NCBI GenBank assembly: GCA_913041145.1
Contig: CAJWHE010000007.1
Location: 1-64,000 of the forward strand
Direction: 5' to 3'
From: an uncultured Paracoccaceae bacterium
GTDB lineage: Bacteria; Pseudomonadota; Alphaproteobacteria; Rhodobacterales; Rhodobacteraceae
DNA: 64,000 bases
The position numbers and the translations under genes were made by a program. Positions 41,638-50,532 of the stretch are shown in pieces. Positions within the stretch are counted from its first letter, which is position 1; each line of letters starts with the position of its first letter. A model generated the notes under the pieces. That model searched no databases. It saw only the letters and a program-made list of their open reading frames with translations, and was not told where the DNA came from.

Positions 41638-42497
41638 TGTTTGAAACAGTCAAGTTTTTAATAAAAAAATTAGTCCAGGATCGTACTGCAGCAATCGGAG
41701 TTTTTCTTATTTTAAGTTTAATTTTAATTGCAATTTTTGCACCAATTCTTGCAACCCACCCCGCAGATATTACTGAGTTTCATCCACCAGAAAGACTACA
41801 AGGCCCAAGTTCAGAACATTATTTTGGAACTGATAGGATGGGATCTGACATATACTCAAGGCTTTTATATGGGGCACGAATAACAATAGCGATAGCATTA
41901 ATCGCTATAAGTGTTTCTGTAATCATAGGTGTGCCAATAGGCTTACTAGCAGGTTACTATAGAAATTGGGTGTCGGACGCATTAATGCGTGTATCAGATA
42001 TCTTTCTTGCAGTTCCACAAATTATTTTAGCAATCGCAATTGCTCAAACCTTGGGGCCATCAATCCAAAATGTTATTTTAGCACTTTCTGCAACATATTG
42101 GCCTTTTTGGACACGGCTAGTTTATGCAGAGACACGATCTGCTCTAAATGAGCCTTATGTTGAAGCATCAATCGCACTTGGTGCGTCTCCAAGTAGGGTA
42201 ATGATTTTGCACGTACTTCCTAATATTTCGTCTTCTATCATTGTTAGAACAACTATTGGTATGGGTGGCACTATTTTAACAGCTGCTGCACTTGGCTTTT
42301 TAGGGTTAGGCCCCCCTCCTCCAAGTCCAGAATGGGGAAGAACAATTGCTGAAAGTCGTGAGTTTTTACCTGAAGCATGGTGGTATGCCGCAGCACCTGG
42401 AATAGCGATTTTCCTTGTTGTTATGGGCTTCAATCTTCTTGGTGATGGGTTGCGCGACATACTTGATCCTCGAACTCGGAGGAGTAAAGGTGGATAA
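41637..42497 (+). CDS. ABC transporter permease, DppC/OppC type
   Basis: The 286-residue second permease has the DppC start (a hydrophobic helix after DRTAAIGV), then HYFGTDRMGSDIYSRLLYGARI (about 61-82), the family signature, the VSDIFLAVPQIILAIAIA helix (near 120-137), the EAA loop in EPYVEASIALGASPSRVMILHV (about 172-193) and the C-terminal LGDGLRDILDPR. Length is normal. It overlaps the downstream ATPase gene by 8 bp. Confidence 0.94.
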   Translation: MFETVKFLIKKLVQDRTAAIGVFLILSLILIAIFAPILATHPADITEFHPPERLQGPSSEHYFGTDRMGSDIYSRLLYGARITIAIALIAISVSVIIGVPIGLLAGYYRNWVSDALMRVSDIFLAVPQIILAIAIAQTLGPSIQNVILALSATYWPFWTRLVYAETRSALNEPYVEASIALGASPSRVMILHVLPNISSSIIVRTTIGMGGTILTAAALGFLGLGPPPPSPEWGRTIAESREFLPEAWWYAAAPGIAIFLVVMGFNLLGDGLRDILDPRTRRSKGG

Positions 42498-43527
42498 CAC
42501 ACTATTATCAGTCAAAGGCTTAGAGGTTGGGTTTGATACAGAACAGGGCTTAGCGAAAGTATTAGATAAAGTGAATTTTGAAATAATGCCTGGTGAAATT
42601 GTGGGGCTTGTAGGGGAGTCCGGTTGCGGGAAAACAACATTAGCCAGAGCTATTTTAGGTGTATTACCAAAAAACTCAGCTAGAATTTCTTCTGGTACAA
42701 TAAATTTTAACAATAATGAATTATTAAAACTCTCATCAAAAGATCTTGCAGATAATATTCGCGGTAAACTTATAACTTTTATACCTCAGGATCCCCTCAC
42801 ATCTTTTAATCCAGTGTTTACCATAGGCGCACAAATGATGGATTTAATGAAATGGAAATCACCTGACAGTGTAAAAGGGAAGTACTTCACGAGATATAAA
42901 AAATCTCGACAAATAACAGATAGAAAAAGAATTATCGATCTACTTCACACTGTACAACTTCCTGACCCAGAAGGAATTTTACGAAAATACCCACACGAAG
43001 TATCAGGCGGACAAAGACAACGCCTTATGATAGCAATGGCTTTATTACCTGAACCAAGGATGATCATAGCTGACGAACCCACAACAGCACTTGATGTAAC
43101 AATCCAAGCACAAATCTTAAAATTACTGCGTGGCGTAGCGGTAGATAGAGGTGTTTCAGTATTATTCACCACACATGATTTAGGTGCTGCCTATGAGATA
43201 TGTGACAGGATAACTGTAATGTATGCGGGCCAAGAGGTAGAGACGGCGATTTCAAATGACTTTTTCTCCAAGCCACGTCATCCCTACACTAGAAAACTTT
43301 TACAAAGTTTGCCAAACAATTCTCAAACCTTAAAGGGAATACCTGGTCAAATTCCGGCATTAATTAATCCACCATCAGGGTGCCGTTTTCATCCTCGATG
43401 TGATGAAGCAATAAGTGAATGTGCTAAACTCAGACCTGCGGTTACATGGCCTAAAAAAGGTCATATGCTAAGATGTTTTAATAGCAAATCAGCACCGGCT
43501 AAGGAAACAAAAAATGTCGTCATATAA
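42490..43527 (+). CDS. ABC transporter ATP-binding protein, DppD/OppD type
   Basis: A 345-residue ATPase with Walker A GESGCGKTT (42-50), Q-loop near ITFIPQDPLTSFNP, signature VSGGQRQR, Walker B MIIADEPTTALD and switch His in FTTHDLG. The C-terminal OppD domain carries the Cys-rich CRFHPRCDEAISEC, which in this family can hold an iron-sulfur cluster. I start at GTG 42490 because GGAGG lies 6-7 bases upstream and the sequence then begins like other DppD proteins; the open frame runs 75 bases further into dppC without support. Confidence 0.92.
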   Translation: MDNTLLSVKGLEVGFDTEQGLAKVLDKVNFEIMPGEIVGLVGESGCGKTTLARAILGVLPKNSARISSGTINFNNNELLKLSSKDLADNIRGKLITFIPQDPLTSFNPVFTIGAQMMDLMKWKSPDSVKGKYFTRYKKSRQITDRKRIIDLLHTVQLPDPEGILRKYPHEVSGGQRQRLMIAMALLPEPRMIIADEPTTALDVTIQAQILKLLRGVAVDRGVSVLFTTHDLGAAYEICDRITVMYAGQEVETAISNDFFSKPRHPYTRKLLQSLPNNSQTLKGIPGQIPALINPPSGCRFHPRCDEAISECAKLRPAVTWPKKGHMLRCFNSKSAPAKETKNVVI

Positions 43528-44524
43528 TATAAATGATACTTTAGACGGAATAGAAATTCCTACAGGGGAACCTATCTTAGGTGTAAAGAATTTCTCTAAA
43601 TGGTTTCCGATAAACAACTCTTGGAACCGACAAACTGGTTGGTTAAAGGCTTTAGATAATGTCTCTCTTACGGTTAATAAGGGTGAAATCGTAGGAGTTG
43701 TTGGCGAGTCCGGTTGTGGAAAATCAACGCTTGGAAAAACCATTATGGGAATACATAAGTTAACAGAAGGATCAGTTAACTTTGAAGGGAGTGAAATCGG
43801 TCACCTTAATCCCTCCGAGTCCAGACAGCTAAGGCGTAGACTCCAGTATACGTATCAAGACCCTGGTGCTTCGCTTGATCCAAGATGGAAAATTGGGAAG
43901 TCACTACATGAACCATTAGAAATCCACACTACGCTAAAAAGAGCTGAACGAGAGGAGCGTGTAAAAGCAATTTTAACTGCTGTTAATCTTCCAGAGGCAC
44001 ACCTTGATCTCTACCCACACGAGATATCTGGAGGGCAACAGCGCCGAATAGGCCTTGCCAGGATTTTAACGCTGCATCCAAGTCTTATAGTTCTAGACGA
44101 ACCAACTTCAGGATTAGACGTATCTGTACAGGCTACAATCTTGAATTTGTTTCTTGATCTTCAAAAGCAGTTTAATCTTACCTATATATTTATTAGTCAT
44201 GATCTTTCAGTTGTACGCATGATTTGTGATCGGGTAGCTGTAATGTATCTGGGAAAAATAGTTGAAATTAATGAAACAGAGAAACTTTTTTCTGATCCTA
44301 AACACCCTTATACTCAATCTTTATTATCAGCTATTCCAGTCATAGGTGGAAAAAAAGTAACAGAGAACTTTTGGCTTGAAGGTGAACCGCCGAATCCAAG
44401 TAATCTTCCCTCAGGTTGTAGTTTTAGAACACGTTGTCCAAAAAAAACAGATCAATGCTTACAATCACCACCACCCTTAACGAACACAGATGGAGAGCAC
44501 TCGGTAGCCTGCTTTAATACATAG
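43514..44524 (+). CDS. ABC transporter ATP-binding protein, DppF/OppF type
   Basis: A 336-residue partner ATPase: Walker A GESGCGKST (64-72), QDPGASLDPRWKIG after the Q-loop, signature ISGGQQRRIGLAR, Walker B LIVLDEPTSGLD and switch His in FISHDLSVV. The C-terminal CSFRTRCPKKTDQC again has the OppF cysteine motif. The Arg-Lys-rich NNSWNRQTGWLKALDNV near the start is typical of DppF. Its ATG lies 14 bp inside the upstream ATPase gene. It completes the importer; the next gene, 45 bp on, is the deacetylase/imidase-like enzyme. Confidence 0.93.
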   Translation: MSSYNINDTLDGIEIPTGEPILGVKNFSKWFPINNSWNRQTGWLKALDNVSLTVNKGEIVGVVGESGCGKSTLGKTIMGIHKLTEGSVNFEGSEIGHLNPSESRQLRRRLQYTYQDPGASLDPRWKIGKSLHEPLEIHTTLKRAEREERVKAILTAVNLPEAHLDLYPHEISGGQQRRIGLARILTLHPSLIVLDEPTSGLDVSVQATILNLFLDLQKQFNLTYIFISHDLSVVRMICDRVAVMYLGKIVEINETEKLFSDPKHPYTQSLLSAIPVIGGKKVTENFWLEGEPPNPSNLPSGCSFRTRCPKKTDQCLQSPPPLTNTDGEHSVACFNT

Positions 44525-44569
44525 TACCTCCCTTCCCTAAATGTAACCAATCACCCACAGGAGATCCCC

Positions 44570-45490
44570 ATGAGTAAGGACACAGGCCACATAATTCCAG
44601 AACAACCAGAAAGCTGGCGGTGGCCAGAAGAAAAATGGAGAGGCATCGTTAATAAAATCAGAGCTGGACGAAGTATGAAGCCAGCTCAGTGGCCAAATGG
44701 AGCAAAAGTTGCAGTAGCACTTTCTTTTGACTCAGATCATGAGACCCAAACATTAAGGTGGGGTCACCATTCTCCGGGAAAATTAAGTCAAGGTGAGTAT
44801 GGCAATCGAGTTGGAGTACCAAGAGTATTAGATGTACTTAAAAAATATCATGCTCAAGCCACATTTTTTGTTCCTGCTGTAATTGCAATGCTTTATCCAG
44901 ATGAACAAAAAAGAGTTATTGCAGAGGGTCACGAAGTGGCTATCCATTCTTGGATCCACGAGCTTAATAGTGCATTAGCACCGGAAGACGAACGAGAACT
45001 GCAAATGCGGTCTGCGGACAAGTTAGAAGAAATAACAGGAGTACGGCCAGTTGGCATTAGAACACCCTCTTGGGATTTCTCACAGCATACGATGGAAATT
45101 ACTCGTGAAATGGGTCTTATCTATGATAGTTCTCTGATGGCTGATGATGAGCCCTATGAGATTTTAGAGAACGGTCAACCTACTGGAGTAGTTGAATTGC
45201 CTGTTGAATGGATACGAGACGATGCCCCCTATTGGGCAATGGATCGTTTTACAGGACTTAGGCCTTACACTCCTCCGTCAGGTGTGCTCGAAGTGTTCAA
45301 ACGTGAGTTTGACGGCGCTTACGCAGATAATGGATTATTCCTTTTAACTATGCATCCACATTTTATAGGTCATAGATCTAGAATTCAGGTCCTAGAGGAA
45401 CTCTTACAGTATATTAGCTCTCATCCAGACGTATGGCTTAGTACACATGCAGATATAGCTAGATACTGTCACGAACAAGCACCTGGATAA
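44570..45490 (+). CDS. Polysaccharide deacetylase-fold hydrolase, cyclic imidase/allantoinase-like
   Basis: A 306-residue cytoplasmic protein with a NodB-type metal site: SFDSDHE (Asp54, Asp56, His57) and HSWIHE (His126, His130), followed by GIRTPSWDFSQHT, where the conserved Arg and Trp line the site. The SFDSDHET form, without a signal peptide, belongs to the branch that includes PuuE allantoinase, peptidoglycan-deacetylase-like HpPgdA and bacterial cyclic imidases, rather than to secreted chitin deacetylases. AGGAGA precedes the ATG. Its place directly after a transporter and opposite two hydantoinase pairs suggests it opens a cyclic imide or amide ring; that is inference. Confidence 0.85.
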   Translation: MSKDTGHIIPEQPESWRWPEEKWRGIVNKIRAGRSMKPAQWPNGAKVAVALSFDSDHETQTLRWGHHSPGKLSQGEYGNRVGVPRVLDVLKKYHAQATFFVPAVIAMLYPDEQKRVIAEGHEVAIHSWIHELNSALAPEDERELQMRSADKLEEITGVRPVGIRTPSWDFSQHTMEITREMGLIYDSSLMADDEPYEILENGQPTGVVELPVEWIRDDAPYWAMDRFTGLRPYTPPSGVLEVFKREFDGAYADNGLFLLTMHPHFIGHRSRIQVLEELLQYISSHPDVWLSTHADIARYCHEQAPG

Positions 45491-45529
45491 TTGCTACAGT
45501 ATGTTAGAGAGCTAAAAGGTTTAAACTAA

Positions 45530-46732
45530 ATGGGTAAAGTATGGTTGCCATTTCTGTGTGTTTTATTTCCACAAATGGCACTAGCCATAATAAACCATGG
45601 CAAATTAGTTTTAGCTCCTCTTTATATATCAGCAGCAGGTTTATCTCCTGAAACAGTTGGTATAATCGGAGGCTTAAGTGGGCTTGGATCTGTTTGGTTT
45701 TTCTCTGCAAATAGTGTAATTTTACCAAGTTTTGGTCCAGTTAGAGCCTTAATATTTGGTTGTTTCTTAGCTCCTTTTGGCGCTATGTTATTGTTTTTCC
45801 ACCAACCTTGGCTTATCTTTACAGCGGCCGTAATAATGGGTTTTGGTTATGCCATTACAGCGCCAGCAGGAAGTCAGATTTTAGCTGCTCATACGCCTAA
45901 AAGATTGTGGGGCACCCTTTTTTCTATTCGAATGGCAGGCGTCCCAGTCGGTGGAGCCTTAGCTGGGCTAGCTGGAGGTAGTATTGCAAGTTTATATGGA
46001 TGGGAAATTGCTCTTTTAGTAATTGCATTGCCAGCAGTAGCAACTGGGTTGTTTCTTGCAATAGTAAAGGGAAAGATCAGTGATTCAAATGATAGGGTTA
46101 AGTTCAGATTTTTTAATTTATTTAATCCCTTAAATCTCCTAAGCCCTTTTAAAGTTCTAAAGAAAGTTCCTGGTTTACCTCTAATTACGTTTGTGAGCAT
46201 AGGCTATGCATCTATCCAAGGTGGAGTCTTTACCTTTTTAACCACATATTTAATGACCGAATTAAAGATGCCTTTGGTTCTAGTTGGTGGACTTTATGCA
46301 ACTATGCAAGTTGCAAGTTTTGCAGGTCGAATTTCTGTTGGTGTATTAGCAGATCGCTTTTTTTCACCACGCTCTGTCTTAATAATATTAGGCTTAATGG
46401 GGCCATTTGGAATTTATATTTTAACTATTTTAAATAATAATTTTTCTCCATTTTTCTTATTCCCTGCAATGGCTTTGATTGGTGTGTCGATTGCTAGTTG
46501 GAATGGGTTATTTATGACAGAAGTTACTAATGTAGCTCAAAACCATGACGTTAGTGAGGCCACGTCTGCGTCTACTTTCTTTACATTCATAACGTACATG
46601 TTGGCTCCTTTAGTGTTTGGTTTCATAGCATTATCTTATGGCTATAAATATGCATTTTATTCAGTTGGAGCATGTGGTTTGGCTTCCGTGGTGGCTCTAT
46701 TAATTAAAGCATTTAAGGAGAGGACCAAATGA
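45530..46732 (+). CDS. MFS transporter
   Basis: A 400-residue membrane protein with twelve predicted helices and a central hydrophilic loop around residues 180-205 (KGKISDSNDRVKFRFF). The motif A equivalent between helices 8 and 9 reads GRISVGVLADRFFSPRSVL (about 264-282), a good match to the MFS consensus GxLaDrxGrr. The N-terminal copy of motif A is poorly conserved. It follows the imidase-like gene and overlaps the next gene by 4 bp, so it belongs to the operon; it could export an end product or bring in a second substrate. The ligand is unknown. Confidence 0.85.
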   Translation: MGKVWLPFLCVLFPQMALAIINHGKLVLAPLYISAAGLSPETVGIIGGLSGLGSVWFFSANSVILPSFGPVRALIFGCFLAPFGAMLLFFHQPWLIFTAAVIMGFGYAITAPAGSQILAAHTPKRLWGTLFSIRMAGVPVGGALAGLAGGSIASLYGWEIALLVIALPAVATGLFLAIVKGKISDSNDRVKFRFFNLFNPLNLLSPFKVLKKVPGLPLITFVSIGYASIQGGVFTFLTTYLMTELKMPLVLVGGLYATMQVASFAGRISVGVLADRFFSPRSVLIILGLMGPFGIYILTILNNNFSPFFLFPAMALIGVSIASWNGLFMTEVTNVAQNHDVSEATSASTFFTFITYMLAPLVFGFIALSYGYKYAFYSVGACGLASVVALLIKAFKERTK

Positions 46733-47727
46733 AGGCTTCATATTACACTAAAACAGGTAGTGCGAGAGATGTACTGATTAACGGTAACTTGGAAGTGTCA
46801 AAGCCTGGTGCTGATGAGGTCCTCATCTCAGTTAAAGCATCTGGAATAAATCCCTCAGATGTAAAACGGCGGGCCGGATGGCAAAGTAAAGATTTACCAT
46901 TTCCATTGATTATTCCTCATTCAGACGGAGCGGGACAAATCGTAAAAGTTGGAAGAAATATATCCACAGACCTAATCGGAGTCGCTGTATGGATTTGGAA
47001 TGCACAAGGTGGCTATGCAGGGCCTGGAAGAGCTTTTGGTACTGCTGCTGAATTTATAACCATACCGGCCACCCAAGTAGCAAAATTACCTAGCAACATC
47101 ACATTCGAAGAAGGTGCTTGCTTGGGTGTCCCATTAAGAACCTCACACCGAGCAGTTTTTGCTGACGGACCAATTGCTAATAAAGTTATTTTAGTTCAAG
47201 GGGCTGGCGGTGTAGTTGGAAATTTTTCAGTTCAGCTAGCTTCTCAATTTGGTGCCACAGTTATTGCCACTGCGGGCTCAAAAGAACGAATGTCACATGC
47301 ATTAGATGCTGGCGCTCATTACGTTGTTAACCGTCATGATCCTAAATTTAAAACCAAAATTATGGATATAACTAATGGCCTAGGTGTAGATCGTATTATC
47401 GAAATCGAATTTGGAGGTAACATAGATACCGACATTGATATACTTAAACCCAATGGAATAATTGCCGCGTACTCTTCGACAACGGTACCAAACCCAAGCT
47501 TTCCGTATTATAAATTAGCCGCTAAAGGAGGTCAGATTAACCTTATACAAAGCTTCAACTTACCCTTAGATTCAGAAAAGCAATGCCAAAGGGATCTCCA
47601 AGAGCTATGTGAGGCAAGAAAATTTAAAGTTGCAATAGGAAAAGTTTTACCAATAAGTGAGATTTCCTCTGCCCATGAGTTGGTCGAAGCAAAAACAATT
47701 ATTGGCAATGTTGTTCTAAAAGTATAG
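46729..47727 (+). CDS. Quinone oxidoreductase-like medium-chain dehydrogenase/reductase
   Basis: A 332-residue MDR protein of the zeta-crystallin/NADPH:quinone reductase type. It has the GroES-like N-terminal domain with VKASGINPSDVKRRAG (about 34-49), then the NADP-binding fold with LVQGAGGVVGNFSVQLA (about 161-177). The zinc-binding cysteines of alcohol dehydrogenases are absent, so it is probably zinc-free and reduces quinones, enones or other carbonyls. GGAGAGG lies before the ATG, which overlaps the MFS stop codon (ATGA). It is the last gene of the plus-strand operon. Confidence 0.88.
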   Translation: MKASYYTKTGSARDVLINGNLEVSKPGADEVLISVKASGINPSDVKRRAGWQSKDLPFPLIIPHSDGAGQIVKVGRNISTDLIGVAVWIWNAQGGYAGPGRAFGTAAEFITIPATQVAKLPSNITFEEGACLGVPLRTSHRAVFADGPIANKVILVQGAGGVVGNFSVQLASQFGATVIATAGSKERMSHALDAGAHYVVNRHDPKFKTKIMDITNGLGVDRIIEIEFGGNIDTDIDILKPNGIIAAYSSTTVPNPSFPYYKLAAKGGQINLIQSFNLPLDSEKQCQRDLQELCEARKFKVAIGKVLPISEISSAHELVEAKTIIGNVVLKV

Positions 47728-47807
47728 TTCCAATTAATTTACAAGAATAAAATTCTAGGTAAATATTTATTTTTTTAAATAATTTATATTATTGGTTGAT
47801 ATAAAAA

Positions 47808-48149
47808 TTAAAGGTTTTTAAAATTTAAGATACAGTCCACCTCATTGAAGGTTTTCCAAGGAAGGTCGCCATGCTTCTCACTATAACTTCCATCGACCTT
47901 TATTGAGATTTCAACATGCTCAGTACTGCTAACTAATTTAAATTGTACCATATCTTTACTAGCACTTATTAATGAGAATTTATTACCATATAGTAAAATA
48001 GTTTTTTTTGAGTCATCCCAAACTCCAACCATTTTCTCTACCCCTCTCCAGCAACCAAATGAAAATTCTACAGCCAAACAATCAAATGGAATTAGTGAAA
48101 GACTAATAATTATAGGTAATAAACTCTTCAAGTAACTCACCCTAAACAA
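47808..48149 (-). CDS. Small secreted protein of unknown function
   Basis: A protein of up to 113 residues with a Sec signal peptide (LLPIIISLSLIPFDCLA) and a mature part of about 85 residues. The mature start FSFGCWRGVEK is followed by a run of short beta-strand-like stretches and ends VDCILNFKN, with two cysteines that could form a disulfide. The overall pattern is lipocalin-like or a small beta barrel, but I do not recognise a family. Start is uncertain: TTG 48149, GTG 48140 and TTG 48134 are all in frame, and the last, after GGGTGAG, gives the cleanest signal peptide. The gene is alone on this strand. Confidence 0.55.
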   Translation of the reverse strand: MFRVSYLKSLLPIIISLSLIPFDCLAVEFSFGCWRGVEKMVGVWDDSKKTILLYGNKFSLISASKDMVQFKLVSSTEHVEISIKVDGSYSEKHGDLPWKTFNEVDCILNFKNL

Positions 48150-48364
48150 AGTAATTAAAAAATTTGGTAATCGCTAACTAACTACTTACCCTACAACCTA
48201 AAACTAAATGAAGTAGCCTAATATTTTCTTTAATACTCCTACCCACCTATTTTGACTACAAAATTATACTCTTCTTACTAGTCATTGTCCTCTTGCCTTG
48301 GTAACAACCCTTAGAATTTAATCCCCTTTTAAAAATCTAACATTGTATGTAGTGGAGAAATTAA

Positions 48365-50389
48365 ATGAATGACACTCTTTTGGCCCCTTGGGACTCTCCT
48401 TACGGAGTTCCGCTGTTCTCAATGATTGATGATACCGATTTTGAAGAGGCTTTTAACCAAGCCATGAAAAATGCTGAAACTAATTTTACTAAGATTACAA
48501 ATAATCTAGAGCCTCCAACTTTTAAAAATACTATAGAGGAAATGGAGAGAGGTGATAGAGAACTCGATCAGGTTTCAAGGATTTTTTTTAATTTAGTCGG
48601 GACAGACAGCAATCCAAAAAGAAATAGTATTCAAACAAAAATTTCTCCAATGCTTGCAGCTTTCAACTCAAAGATTTTAACAAATAATAAGCTGTGGGAA
48701 CGTGTTTCTGCAGTTTATAAACATCGAAATGAATCTAAGTTAACTAAAGAGCAAATCAGAGTAAGTGAGCTTTACTATGAGATGTTTACGCGTGCTGGAG
48801 CAGTATTAAGTGAAATAAAGAAAAAACGGTATACTGACATAATGCAAAATCTTGCTGAATTAGGAACTAAATTTTCTCAAAACCTTCTGTCAGATGAAGG
48901 TAGCTGGTGTCTTAGTTTAAATGAGAGCGATTTGGAGGGATTGCCAGAGTTTGTAATAAATTCCATGTCTCAAGCGGCATTAGATCGAGATGTAAATGGG
49001 TACGCACTTACGTTAAGCCGATCCATACTCGAGCCATTCCTTCAATTTTCTTCAAATCGAGAACTAAGAGAAATAGCTTACCTAGCCTGGAGTAGCCGGG
49101 GAATGAACGGTGGTGACACCGATAATATCAATATTGCAAAAGAAACGCTTTCGTTAAGAACTGAGCGAGCTAATATACTAGGATATAATTCTTTTGCTGA
49201 CTTTAAACTTGAAAATCAAATGGCAAAAAACCCAAAAAGAGTACGTGACCTCTTAATGGCTGTATGGGAGCCTGCCAAAAGAAAAGCTAACATTGATGCG
49301 AAAAATCTACAGAAAATTATGCTCAAAGATGGAAATACTGAAGCACTTAAAGCTTGGGATTGGCGGTATTATGCTGAAAAGTACAAGCAAAGTGAGTACT
49401 CCTTGGACGAAACTGAAATAAAGCCATACTTCCAACTAGATAAAATGATTGAGGCAAGTTTTCATTGTGCAAACAAATTATTCAATCTTGAGTTTAAAGC
49501 AATCAAGTTGGATCTTTACCACCCCGATGTAAAAGCTTGGGAGGTCTCCAGGTCTGGAAATCATGTCGCGATCTTTATAGGTGATTACTACGCGCGTTCG
49601 TCCAAAAGATCTGGAGCTTGGTGCTCATCTCTAAGAGGCCAATCAAAGTTCGATGGGTTAGAGCACCCCATAGCAATAAATGTCTGTAACTTCACAAAAC
49701 CAAAACATAATCAAGCCTGTCTGTTAAGCTTTCAAGATGCTGCAACTCTGTTTCACGAATTTGGTCACGCTCTGCATGTGATGCTTTCAGATGTTACATA
49801 CCCATTTATTTCATGTACTTCAGTGTCTCGTGATTTCGTTGAACTACCCAGCCAGTTATTTGAACATTGGCTTGAAGTTCCTGAGGTCTTAAACATGTTT
49901 GCTTTACACTTTGAGACAGGGGAACCAATGCCACCTTCCCTAGTCCAAAAACTTCTCAAGGCACGAAACGCTGACCAGGGGTTTTCAACCGTCGAGTACA
50001 TATCATCTGCTTTAGTGGATTTGACCTTCCACGAACAAATAAATGAAACTGATCCTATAAAATTACAAGACAGAGTTTTAAATGAACTCAATATGCCCGA
50101 AGCGATAGGAATGAGACACTCAACGCCAAACTTTTCTCATATTTTCTCTGGTGATGGTTATTCTTCAGGGTACTACTCATATATGTGGTCAGAGGTTATG
50201 GATTCTGACGCATTTATGGCCTTTACTGAGGTTGGAGATCCATTTGACACCACAACAGCAAAATTACTTCATGACTGTATTTACTCATCTGGTGGTTCAA
50301 GCTCTGCAGAAGATCTATACATAAAGTTTCGTGGTGCTATGCCTGGAGTTAGTGCAATCTTAAAGCAAAGGGGGCTTAACACAGAATAG
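48365..50389 (+). CDS. M3 family zinc oligopeptidase (oligopeptidase A/Dcp type)
   Basis: A 674-residue cytoplasmic thimet-type peptidase. The zinc site is HEFGHALH (His464, Glu465, His468), with the third ligand Glu493 in DFVELPSQLFEHW. Nearby conserved blocks include QDAATLFHEFGH, the SGDGYSSGYYSYMWSEVMDSDAF stretch (near 600-620), whose Tyr residues clamp the substrate, and the preceding NVCNFTKP strand. Length and order match PrlC and Dcp, which degrade peptides of up to about 20 residues and signal-peptide fragments. There is no signal peptide. GTGGAG lies shortly before the ATG. It is monocistronic or leads to the NicX-like operon 80-140 bp downstream. Confidence 0.93.
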   Translation: MNDTLLAPWDSPYGVPLFSMIDDTDFEEAFNQAMKNAETNFTKITNNLEPPTFKNTIEEMERGDRELDQVSRIFFNLVGTDSNPKRNSIQTKISPMLAAFNSKILTNNKLWERVSAVYKHRNESKLTKEQIRVSELYYEMFTRAGAVLSEIKKKRYTDIMQNLAELGTKFSQNLLSDEGSWCLSLNESDLEGLPEFVINSMSQAALDRDVNGYALTLSRSILEPFLQFSSNRELREIAYLAWSSRGMNGGDTDNINIAKETLSLRTERANILGYNSFADFKLENQMAKNPKRVRDLLMAVWEPAKRKANIDAKNLQKIMLKDGNTEALKAWDWRYYAEKYKQSEYSLDETEIKPYFQLDKMIEASFHCANKLFNLEFKAIKLDLYHPDVKAWEVSRSGNHVAIFIGDYYARSSKRSGAWCSSLRGQSKFDGLEHPIAINVCNFTKPKHNQACLLSFQDAATLFHEFGHALHVMLSDVTYPFISCTSVSRDFVELPSQLFEHWLEVPEVLNMFALHFETGEPMPPSLVQKLLKARNADQGFSTVEYISSALVDLTFHEQINETDPIKLQDRVLNELNMPEAIGMRHSTPNFSHIFSGDGYSSGYYSYMWSEVMDSDAFMAFTEVGDPFDTTTAKLLHDCIYSSGGSSSAEDLYIKFRGAMPGVSAILKQRGLNTE

Positions 50390-50532
50390 GGTTTTATCTA
50401 AAATAAATTCGTTTACAAAAAATAGATAATTTAAATTTTATGAAAACAATTTACCTTTAAGTTACTATATTGTTGTATGGCTATGAATATATGCTGATAG
50501 TGCCAAGTACAAAAAGTTCTGAAGGAATAAAT

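Noticed and set aside
42415-42489. 25-codon N-terminal extension of the DppD-type ATPase
   Set aside because: It lies inside the upstream permease gene in another frame; GTG 42490 with GGAGG upstream starts the protein like other family members.
42155-42713. Long minus-strand frames opposite the ABC permease and ATPase genes
   Set aside because: They are mirror frames of strongly conserved genes, with low-complexity translations and no motifs.
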